From Bacteroidales bacterium (lineage in GTDB: Bacteria > Bacteroidota > Bacteroidia > Bacteroidales > P3), in the NCBI GenBank assembly GCA_012837565.1, contig DUQY01000235.1, positions 1 to 20,603 on the forward strand: a stretch of 20,603 bases of DNA, read 5' to 3'. The position numbers were made by a program, and so were the translations under genes. Shown one piece after another: positions 9,033 through 15,933 of this stretch. The notes beneath the pieces are model-generated. The model saw only the letters and a program-made list of their open reading frames with translations, had not been told where the DNA came from and made no database searches. Numbering within the stretch: position 1 is the first letter of the stretch; the number at the start of each line of letters is the position of its first letter.

Positions 9033-11114
9033 ATGAAAAAGAATTTATTTTTTATCATGCTTGCAATTATTTCAATAAATATTGCTAGCGCACAAACAGT
9101 TTTTTCTTCAGATTTTGAAGTATGGCAAAACAATCACCCAGAAGGATGGAGCGGGGTAAATACGACCATTAATCCTTCGAGTATTGGACAATTAGCAGAA
9201 GCTCAGTCGGGTTTATACTCTCTTAATATCACTAAACAATACCAAACAAATTTAAATTATATATCATCTTCTTGCTTTAATGTAGAAAAGAATAAAATTT
9301 ATGAGATAAGCCTTTGGATAAAAGGTAAGGGAAATATGTCAATTGATATATATTTTAATCAAACAGAAACTATGAATATCTTTCCAATTAAACCAATAAA
9401 CAATGAGGTATGGAAAGAACATAAGATCGTATTCTCCACCTTTGTGCTTCTTCACGATATCGCTTGTGTTGAATTAACCCTTGGCTTCTCAAATGTATTA
9501 TCCACTAATGGAATATCTATTGATAATATCACTGTCTCAGAAGTTAAAACATACGAAACCTTAGACATTAATAATATTGCAGCAACCATATTTGCAAATG
9601 GCACACTTTTCAACACACCAGAAAACTACAACTCTGTATTTTCAAGCATTGAAGGTCCTGCTTCTCTGTTTCAAGTTCCAAATCAAGAATCCTCAAATAG
9701 CTCAACGATCTTTCAAGGCAGTATTTGGTTAGCAGGAATAGACCAGTCAAACAATCTTCATTTATCAGCAGAAACATATAGTACAGAAAAATTCTTTTGG
9801 GGACCAGTAGCAAATGATTATGACAATGAATCCTATAAAGAAAAATATAATAGAGTTTGGAAGATAAGAAAATCAGAAATTCAAAACCATATCAATAATT
9901 ACTATAACCCAGGTTACGTAATACCTCAAAATATTTTAGATTGGCCAGCAAATGGAGATATAACAAATGGAGAATCTGAAAGAATCGCACCATATTGTGA
10001 TGTTAATGAAAATGGAATATACGACCCTCAAAATGGAGATTATCCAGCAATTAGAGGGGATGAAGCTCTATTCTTTGTTTTCAATGACGATAGAGGTGGT
10101 GATTTGCCAAACGTTGAAGATAAATTAAAAGTTGAAGTAAGAGCAATGGCATATTCTTATCAAGACTCCCTAAATGAATCATTATACAATAATATATTTA
10201 TAAGCTATGAAATAGTTAATAAATCTCAAAACACATATACTAATACATATTTTGGAAACTTTACTGATATAGACTTAGGTTATGGATTGGATGATTATAT
10301 AGGATATGACACCACCCTAAACCTAATATATGGATATAATGGGAAATCAACAGATGGACCAAGCTTTTCTGCATTTAGTGGAGTGCCACCAGTTCAAGGT
10401 ATTATGTTATTAAGTCATACAGCTTCAAAGTCCTTGTTCTTTGAAAACTCTTCAGACCAAACAATAGGAGAACCAACTACTCCAAGTGATTTCTATAACT
10501 ACCTACAAGGAAAAACAAAAACAGGGAATCCAATAACTTATGGAGAAAATGGAATAAATCAATCAAATCCAACAACAAACCACATGTTCACTGGCTATCC
10601 AGAAACAGGAATAGGTTGGAATGAAAAAACACTTAATAATTTATTTGGAGACCGAAAAGGGGTGATTTCTTATGGACCATTTACCCTAATACCTAATGAA
10701 AAAATATGTTTTGATATTGCATATCCGTTTGCAAAAGACAATAGTGCAACCACTCCTGAAGGTTCACTAACATTACTTCGCCAAAGAGCAGCAGAAATAC
10801 AAGCATTCTACAATACGCAAAACATAACATGCGGATTCAATGATGTTTCGATCAAAGACATACTAAGAGATAATAATTACAAAATATCATTATACCCAAA
10901 TCCAAATACCGGAACCTTCTCAATACAAATCACTGAATTTATACCTAAATCTAAAATAGAAATATATTCAATCCTTGGCAAAAAGCTATTTGAAAAAGAA
11001 ATAACAACAAATAATCAAACCTTCAACCTCAACCTTAACTCAGGAATATACCTCTACGTTATCAAAACAAATAATCAAATCCTAAAACAAGACAAGATTA
11101 TTATCAATAAATAA
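9033..11114 (+). CDS. Secreted protein with T9SS type A C-terminal sorting domain, function unknown
   Basis: Predicted to cross the inner membrane by Sec and the outer membrane by the type IX system, ending on the cell surface or in the medium. The 693-residue product has a signal peptide (1-20, cleavage after IASA). Residues about 22-170 resemble a jelly-roll carbohydrate-binding-like domain (SSDFEVW..NHPEGWSG.., ending in GISIDNITVSE). A long middle region of no recognised enzyme family contains an acidic, calcium-loop-like turn with DVNENGIYDP and NGDYP (323-338). A sorting domain spans about 618-693, with the YPNPNTG motif and a final GIYLYVIKTNNQ..KIIINK. I see no catalytic motif; adhesion or matrix binding is one possibility, not shown. 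It is transcribed alone from a near-consensus promoter and followed by a hairpin. Confidence 0.85.
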   Translation: MKKNLFFIMLAIISINIASAQTVFSSDFEVWQNNHPEGWSGVNTTINPSSIGQLAEAQSGLYSLNITKQYQTNLNYISSSCFNVEKNKIYEISLWIKGKGNMSIDIYFNQTETMNIFPIKPINNEVWKEHKIVFSTFVLLHDIACVELTLGFSNVLSTNGISIDNITVSEVKTYETLDINNIAATIFANGTLFNTPENYNSVFSSIEGPASLFQVPNQESSNSSTIFQGSIWLAGIDQSNNLHLSAETYSTEKFFWGPVANDYDNESYKEKYNRVWKIRKSEIQNHINNYYNPGYVIPQNILDWPANGDITNGESERIAPYCDVNENGIYDPQNGDYPAIRGDEALFFVFNDDRGGDLPNVEDKLKVEVRAMAYSYQDSLNESLYNNIFISYEIVNKSQNTYTNTYFGNFTDIDLGYGLDDYIGYDTTLNLIYGYNGKSTDGPSFSAFSGVPPVQGIMLLSHTASKSLFFENSSDQTIGEPTTPSDFYNYLQGKTKTGNPITYGENGINQSNPTTNHMFTGYPETGIGWNEKTLNNLFGDRKGVISYGPFTLIPNEKICFDIAYPFAKDNSATTPEGSLTLLRQRAAEIQAFYNTQNITCGFNDVSIKDILRDNNYKISLYPNPNTGTFSIQITEFIPKSKIEIYSILGKKLFEKEITTNNQTFNLNLNSGIYLYVIKTNNQILKQDKIIINK

Positions 11115-11123
11115 GCAAAACCA

Positions 11124-11190
11124 CAATTACGCACTATCACAGTACATTATTTCACTGAAATTGCACTGTGATAGTGCATAATTGATTTTT
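11124..11190 (+). terminator. Long hairpin terminator after the T9SS cargo gene, possibly bidirectional
   Basis: Arms at 11124-11143 and 11165-11184 are 20-base inverted repeats with a single mismatch, around a 21-base loop that can itself fold (ATTTC-ACT-GAAAT). TTTTT follows at 11186-11190 on the plus strand, 10-75 bases after the stop codon at 11112-11114. On the minus strand a short TTTT follows the fold, so it may also stop leftward transcripts from the macB operon. The stem is unusually long for a simple terminator. Confidence 0.7.
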
Positions 11191-11289
11191 ATGCAATTCA
11201 TCTTAGAAAGATTTACATACTTTATAAACCTAATTGCAGTTAAGGTTATTTTAGATGTTTCTGAAGAAAACTAACTCTTGATAACAATT

Positions 11290-11331
11290 TTTTATTCCTT
11301 GAGTTTAATTTTTTGTTCCTTGAGTTTAATT
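11290..11331. repeat. Tandem direct repeat, two copies of 21 bp
   Basis: The unit at 11290-11310 is followed immediately by 11311-11331. They differ at one position (A at 11294, G at 11315), and each contains TTCCTTGAGTTTAATT. No third copy follows. The second unit overlaps the -33 part of a promoter-like site. Confidence 0.85.
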
Positions 11332-11355
11332 TCGTGAAACGAAGGAATAATTTTG
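11325..11355 (+). promoter_or_regulatory. Promoter-like site with no gene downstream
   Basis: TTTA at 11325-11328, a 19-base spacer, then TAATTTTG at 11348-11355, fitting the Bacteroidota promoter pattern with one mismatch in the -33 box. Plus-strand transcription from here would run into the 3' end of the macB permease gene in antisense. The -7 box overlaps one arm of the 9-bp inverted repeat. Chance occurrence in AT-rich DNA is quite possible. Confidence 0.3.
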
Positions 11356-11442
11356 CAAGACAAAGAGATGAAAGTTAATTTATGATTACCACTCAGAGCT
11401 TAATGTTGTTAATTGGATTAACCTACTAAATATCTTTCAATT

Positions 11443-12660
11443 CTACTCATACCTTATCGCTTCTATTGGGTCGAGGTTGGCGGCTTTCTTTGCAGGATAC
11501 CAACCGAAGAAAACGCCGGTGAAGGTGCAGACAAAGAAGGAAAGCAAAACTGAAAAAGTTGAAACAGTTACTGCCCAACCAGAAGCAAGTCTTATAATAA
11601 ATGAGACACCAGAACCAAATAGTATACCTATTAATCCTCCTGTTATACTTATAATTATTGCTTCAACTAAGAACTGAGCAAGAATATCTTTTCCTCTTGC
11701 TCCTACCGACATCCTAAGACCTATTTCTTTGGTTCTTTCTGTTACTGAAACATACATAATATTCATAATTCCAATACCTCCAACAAGTAGAGATATGCCA
11801 GCAATTGAACCAAGAAGCAATGTTATTAATGTTGTTATTGTATCAATTTGTTCAAGTATTTGTTTTTGTGATTCAACATAAAAGTCAGCCTCTTTCCCTT
11901 CTGGAATCTTATGATTGAGTGTCATTATTTCCTTAATCTCCGACATAGCTTTCTCGGAATAGTCCTCATTTATTGAAGAAACAAATATTCCTTGCAAATG
12001 AGTAATTGCAGATATACGTTTTTGTACCGTTGTGTATGGAGCAATCATTACATCGTCTTGGCTCTGACCAAAAGTACTTGCACCCTTAGCTTTTAGAACT
12101 CCAATTACTCTAAATGGAATATTATTATATCTTATAACTCTTCCTATTGGATCTTCGTCATTTATAAAAAGCTTATCCACTACCTCCTTACCAATAATAC
12201 ATACTTTTGCAGACGATTTTATCTCTGTTTCTGTAAAATTACTACCATCTTGTAGGACGTATTTCCTTATCTCCAAATAGTCTTGATTTACTCCCTCAAT
12301 TCTAATTGGATGATTATTTGATCCAAAGATAAGTTGTCCACTTGAAGCAACATAGGGAGAAACCCCACTAATATACTTAGTATCTCGAGCTATATCCTCA
12401 TAATCCTTAACTTTAATACTCTCCATTGATGAAGCACCCCTTGACACTCCTTCTCTATTATACTTTGGTTGTACCATTATCATATTAGAACCCATGCTGG
12501 ATATCTCATTAGTAATAGTATTCTTAGAACCCTCCCCTATTGCAAGCATAATTATTACAGAAGATACCCCTATAATAATACCTAACATAGTTAGAAAGCC
12601 TCTCATCTTATTATTGACTAAGGCTCTTAAAGCTATTGATATTAAATTATTAAGATTCAT
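11443..12660 (-). CDS. macB: MacB-type ABC transporter permease (FtsX family)
   Basis: Inner-membrane mechanotransmission subunit of a MacAB-TolC type exporter. The 405-residue protein has the family's four-helix layout: TM1 at about 21-42 (LTMLGIIIGVSSVIIML), a large periplasmic domain at about 45-265 (MacB_PCD), then TM2 276-303, TM3 330-357 and TM4 365-387. The FtsX-type cytoplasmic segment VTERTKEIGLRMSVGAR lies between TM2 and TM3, and the C-terminus is the typical AANLDPIEAIRYE. E. coli MacB fuses ATPase and permease; here they are separate genes, as is common in Bacteroidota. The permease starts 2 bases after the stop of the ATPase gene. Substrates in known systems include macrolides, peptides and glycolipids; the one here cannot be told. 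Confidence 0.95.
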   Translation of the reverse strand: MNLNNLISIALRALVNNKMRGFLTMLGIIIGVSSVIIMLAIGEGSKNTITNEISSMGSNMIMVQPKYNREGVSRGASSMESIKVKDYEDIARDTKYISGVSPYVASSGQLIFGSNNHPIRIEGVNQDYLEIRKYVLQDGSNFTETEIKSSAKVCIIGKEVVDKLFINDEDPIGRVIRYNNIPFRVIGVLKAKGASTFGQSQDDVMIAPYTTVQKRISAITHLQGIFVSSINEDYSEKAMSEIKEIMTLNHKIPEGKEADFYVESQKQILEQIDTITTLITLLLGSIAGISLLVGGIGIMNIMYVSVTERTKEIGLRMSVGARGKDILAQFLVEAIIISITGGLIGILFGSGVSFIIRLASGWAVTVSTFSVLLSFFVCTFTGVFFGWYPAKKAANLDPIEAIRYE

Positions 12661-12662
12661 AA

Positions 12663-13406
12663 TTAATCGTTTTCATTAGGTAGAGAATCTAAAACTCTTC
12701 TGGCATCTTTCACATTAGAATTTACTTTGTCTTCAACAATTCTTCCATCTTTCAAAACAATTGTCCTACTGCTAAAATCTGCTATCTCAGGATTATGTGT
12801 AACAAATATTATTGTTCTTCCTTCTTTATGGAGTTCTTGAAATAGGGTTAGGATTTCGTAAGATGTTCTTGAATCTAAATTACCAGTTGCCTCGTCTGCC
12901 AATATCATAACTGGGTCATTAACTAAAGCTCTTGCAATTGCTACTCTTTGTTGTTGTCCTCCAGACATTTGTTGCGACTTATGCATCATTCTATCTTCAA
13001 GACCAACAGATATCAAGGCTTGTTTTGACTTTTCTTTTCTTTGAGCGGCCGAATAGTTATGATTATACATTAGAGGAAGCTCAACATTTTGAATTGCAGT
13101 TGTTTTTGGTAAGAGATTATAAGATTGAAAGACAAAACCTATCTTCCTATTTCTATAAATAGCTCTTTCATTCTTAGTCATCTTTGCAACAGGTTTTCCA
13201 TCAAGGTAATATTCTCCATGGGTTGGAGTATCTAAGCAACCAAGTAAATTAAGTAGGGTTGATTTCCCACTTCCAGACATTCCCATTATTGTTAGAAACT
13301 CTCCTTCCTCTACCGAAAAACTAACTCCTCTTAGAGCTTGGACTAATTCCTCTCCTACTTGAAAATGTCTTTTTATATCCCTTATATCAATAATCTTCTC
13401 TTTCAT
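12663..13406 (-). CDS. macB: MacB/LolD-type ABC transporter ATPase subunit
   Basis: Cytoplasmic ATPase that powers the adjacent permease. With the start at 13404-13406 the protein is 247 residues and shows every nucleotide-binding landmark: Walker A GMSGSGKST (42-50), Q-loop Gln94 in FVFQSYNLLP, signature MSGGQ (147-151), Walker B VMILADE (166-172) and the H-loop His204 in FVTHNPE. I prefer this start to the upstream ATG at 13434-13436. It begins the conserved MKEKIIDIRDIKRHF and sits 4 bases after the macA stop codon, whereas the longer form adds ten residues of unconserved sequence and overlaps macA by 26 bases. ATPases of this clade also serve LolCDE-type lipoprotein release, but the neighbouring adaptor and TolC genes favour an efflux pump. 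Confidence 0.94.
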   Translation of the reverse strand: MKEKIIDIRDIKRHFQVGEELVQALRGVSFSVEEGEFLTIMGMSGSGKSTLLNLLGCLDTPTHGEYYLDGKPVAKMTKNERAIYRNRKIGFVFQSYNLLPKTTAIQNVELPLMYNHNYSAAQRKEKSKQALISVGLEDRMMHKSQQMSGGQQQRVAIARALVNDPVMILADEATGNLDSRTSYEILTLFQELHKEGRTIIFVTHNPEIADFSSRTIVLKDGRIVEDKVNSNVKDARRVLDSLPNEND

Positions 13407-13410
13407 AATA

Positions 13411-14559
13411 CTAATTTCCACGAGAGAACATACCACCTTTTTTCTTAACTATTGTATTATCTTCAATACCAATAATAATTTCTTCTCCTTGTTTCAATCC
13501 TCCAATAACTTCGGCTCTTGAACCATTATTAATACCTATTGTAATTTTCTTTGTAATCAATGTATCCCCTTTTGCTATCCAAACATATTTTGTTTTCTTA
13601 TCCTTAGGCTCAATAATTATCCATTTCTTTCCTAATTCTTCTTTGCCTGGTTTAAAACTTAGAGCCTTATATGGAATACCTAAGACGTCTTGCTTTTCAT
13701 TTGTATAGATATTTACACTTGCTGTTAAGCCTGGTTTAAGTTTAAGGTTTTCATTAGGAGCATCTATAATAACTTCATAGGTTACAACATTAGTAGTGGT
13801 TGTTGCATTAAGTCTAACCTGCTGAACACTTCCTACAAATACCTCATCAGGATAAGCATCAACAGAGAAATCAACCTTCTGCCCTTCTTTTACTTCTCCA
13901 ATATCTGCTTCATCAACACTTGCAACAATCTGCATTTTCGACAAATCTTGAGCTATGGTAAATAGAGTTGGAGTATTGAAACTTGCAGCAACAGTTTGCC
14001 CTTCCTCAACAGCACGTTTAAGGACCACACCGTCAATTGGGGAATAAATGGTTGCATAAGCTAAGTTTGTTTTTATCTTAGTGAAATTAGATTGAGACAT
14101 TTCGTAATTTGTCTTCGACTTATCGTAAGTGTATTTAGCTTGTTCAAATTCCGAATCACTAATTAATTGTTTTGTATGCAGCTCTTTTTGTCTATTATAA
14201 TTAAGTTGTTGATAGTTAAACTCTATTTTTGCAGCATCGAGATTTGATTGCATAGCTTTAAGTTCATTATCCAGCATTTCCTTATCTATCTCAGCCAATA
14301 GTTGACCTTTCTTTACAATAGAATTAAAATCAACATATAATTTCTTAATAATACCTGAAACCTGAGTTCCTACCTCAACCTGATTAATAGGCTTAACCGT
14401 TCCTGTTGCGGTAATAAGAGTAGAGATGCTTTCCTTATCTACTTTTGTTTTCTCCAGTGAAATAAGGTTATCTTTCTTTGGTGAGAAAATCAGAAATAAA
14501 GCTATAATTATTGTAATTATACTTAAGGAAACGATTATTCTTTTCTTTTTCTTTGTCAT
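13411..14559 (-). CDS. macA: MacA-like periplasmic adaptor (HlyD/RND-type membrane fusion protein)
   Basis: Links the inner-membrane MacB-type transporter to the outer-membrane TolC-like channel. The 382-residue product has an N-terminal membrane anchor (about 8-25, after a KKKKR run). A split biotinyl-lipoyl-like domain (VEVGTQVSGIIKKLYV from 61, and ATIYSPIDGVVLKR from 169) flanks an alpha-helical hairpin (about 94-165). A beta-barrel region (PDEVFVGSVQQVRL, ending PGLTASVNIYT at 276-286) and a C-terminal membrane-proximal domain follow. This is the normal order and length for MacA proteins. It starts 21 bases after the tolC stop codon and ends 4 bases before the ATPase start. Confidence 0.93.
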   Translation of the reverse strand: MTKKKKRIIVSLSIITIIIALFLIFSPKKDNLISLEKTKVDKESISTLITATGTVKPINQVEVGTQVSGIIKKLYVDFNSIVKKGQLLAEIDKEMLDNELKAMQSNLDAAKIEFNYQQLNYNRQKELHTKQLISDSEFEQAKYTYDKSKTNYEMSQSNFTKIKTNLAYATIYSPIDGVVLKRAVEEGQTVAASFNTPTLFTIAQDLSKMQIVASVDEADIGEVKEGQKVDFSVDAYPDEVFVGSVQQVRLNATTTTNVVTYEVIIDAPNENLKLKPGLTASVNIYTNEKQDVLGIPYKALSFKPGKEELGKKWIIIEPKDKKTKYVWIAKGDTLITKKITIGINNGSRAEVIGGLKQGEEIIIGIEDNTIVKKKGGMFSRGN

Positions 14560-14580
14560 AAGAATATATGTATAAAGATT

Positions 14581-15906
14581 TTAATATTTAAGGTCTAATG
14601 GTTGGTATTGGTAGAATAGCATCAACTCTTTACTCATTATGGCTTGGTATTTTGATTGTAGCATTTGCTGCTGAGCTGTTAATAGGTTATTTCTTTCTGT
14701 CATAAGCTCAATAGTGTTCTTCATACCAAGGTTAAACTTTTCCTCAACCAACTGATAGGATGTTTCCTGAGCTTTTACCTTAGCCTTAGCTGCCACAAAA
14801 GAGTTTTGATTATTTATTGCATCAAGATAAAGCGTTTCTATTATCTTCCAAGCATTCTTTTCAGCAAGAGCAAGCTCTAATTCTGACTCTTGAATAGATA
14901 TATCTGCTCTTTTAACATTTGATTTGTTTTGTCCACGTGAGAAAATAGGTAGAGAAACATTTAAACCAACAGATTCAAAAAGACTTGTCCTTAACTGATT
15001 TGCAAGATTTAATGTACTTTGTGTATTATGCCCTGTGTTGATTCCAGCACTAAGACTTATCATTGGATAATAACCAGCCTTTGCAATTGTCCTTCTTAAT
15101 TTTGAAAGCTCAATATTATTCTTGGAATTTTGTATTTGAATAAAACCATCATAACTATTCTTGTATATATCATTTAATGGTAGAAGTGGATTAGTTACAT
15201 CATTATCCTCAACTATTGGGAGGAGAATTTCAATTTCCTCTTGTAATTCCAATAATTGCTTTAGGTCGAGTTTTGTTTTCTGTAATGAATTCTTTGCTTG
15301 AATTAACTGATATTGGTAAGAGATATTTTGACTTTCAAGCTGAGCATAGTCTGCCTTTGAAATGCTTCCTGCTCTAAATAATGCCTCAGAACGTTTCAAC
15401 TGTTCTTGAGACAGAGTCAGCATTGCCTCCTGTATCTTTACTGTTTCGTTAGCATAGAGTATTTCTATATAATATTGAATTATAGATACAGTAATTTGAT
15501 TTTCTACCTCTTTTATATTCAATTTGCTTATCTCTTCTTGCTTTTGGTTTTGCGTTATTGTCTTTCTTAACCTACCACCATTATAAATAGTCATTGAAGA
15601 GTTTAATCCATAACTTCCTGTATAGGACGCCTTATCCATAACTTGGGATTCTCTATCGGCATAGTAAGAAAAGTTATGACCACTACTTACACTAAGATCT
15701 GGGTAAATAGATTGCTTAGCTTCATAAGTGTTTATAAGACTTTGGTCATAGGATAATCTTGCTTTCTTAACCGATAAGTTATGCTCCTTAGCGTAATCAA
15801 TGCACTCATTAAGGTTCATCTTTATTGCACTACTCTCTTGGGCGTATACATTTGAAAACAAATTAATAAGAAGAACTAAGGCAAGAAAGCTTTTTATAAT
15901 ATTCAT
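14581..15906 (-). CDS. tolC: TolC family outer-membrane efflux protein
   Basis: Outer-membrane channel and periplasmic tunnel for the tripartite pump encoded just downstream. The 441-residue product has a signal peptide (1-22, cleavage after VYA) and two related OEP repeats. The first begins with LNECIDYAKEHNLSVKKARL; the second contains YYPMISLSAGI and VGLNVSLPIFSRGQNKSNVKRA. Long coiled-coil helices rich in Gln, Glu and Ala and the late motif KFNLGMKNTIELMTERNNLL are both typical. The start is the ATG preceding the hydrophobic signal core. It is separated from the upstream MuiA-like gene by 27 bases and from macA by 21, consistent with one operon. Confidence 0.94.
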   Translation of the reverse strand: MNIIKSFLALVLLINLFSNVYAQESSAIKMNLNECIDYAKEHNLSVKKARLSYDQSLINTYEAKQSIYPDLSVSSGHNFSYYADRESQVMDKASYTGSYGLNSSMTIYNGGRLRKTITQNQKQEEISKLNIKEVENQITVSIIQYYIEILYANETVKIQEAMLTLSQEQLKRSEALFRAGSISKADYAQLESQNISYQYQLIQAKNSLQKTKLDLKQLLELQEEIEILLPIVEDNDVTNPLLPLNDIYKNSYDGFIQIQNSKNNIELSKLRRTIAKAGYYPMISLSAGINTGHNTQSTLNLANQLRTSLFESVGLNVSLPIFSRGQNKSNVKRADISIQESELELALAEKNAWKIIETLYLDAINNQNSFVAAKAKVKAQETSYQLVEEKFNLGMKNTIELMTERNNLLTAQQQMLQSKYQAIMSKELMLFYQYQPLDLKY

Positions 15907-15933
15907 CCTTTTATATTTTGCTTTATTCTAAGT

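Larger units (their letters stand above)
11115..11442. other. 328-bp gene-free convergent intergenic region with repeats
   Basis: Lies between the 3' ends of the T9SS cargo gene (plus) and the macB permease (minus). It holds a 20-bp inverted repeat (11124-11184), a 2 x 21-bp tandem repeat (11290-11331), a 9-bp inverted repeat (TTATTCCTT at 11292-11300 and AAGGAATAA at 11342-11350) and a promoter-like site (11325-11355). The small palindrome GTTAAT-TGG-ATTAAC sits at 11408-11422. A 27-codon ATG frame at 11191-11274 has no recognisable product. This is the longest unexplained gap in the window. Confidence 0.7.

Noticed and set aside
11191..11274. A 27-codon plus-strand ATG frame (starts MQFILERFTY) just after the long hairpin.
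   Set aside because: It begins one base after the terminator T-run, has no promoter or recognisable product, and frames this short are expected by chance in AT-rich DNA.
11408..11422. Palindrome GTTAAT-TGG-ATTAAC as a terminator for the macB operon.
   Set aside because: Only a 6-bp AT-rich stem and no T-run follows on the minus strand; the longer hairpin at 11124-11184 is a better candidate.
11382..11429. A 15-codon frame downstream of the orphan promoter-like site.
   Set aside because: Too short, no family resemblance, and no initiation signal; not supportable as a gene.
11115..11442. CRISPR array, attachment site or insertion sequence in the repeat-bearing gap.
   Set aside because: Only two adjacent repeats without spacers, no transposase or integrase fragment, and no target-site duplication visible.
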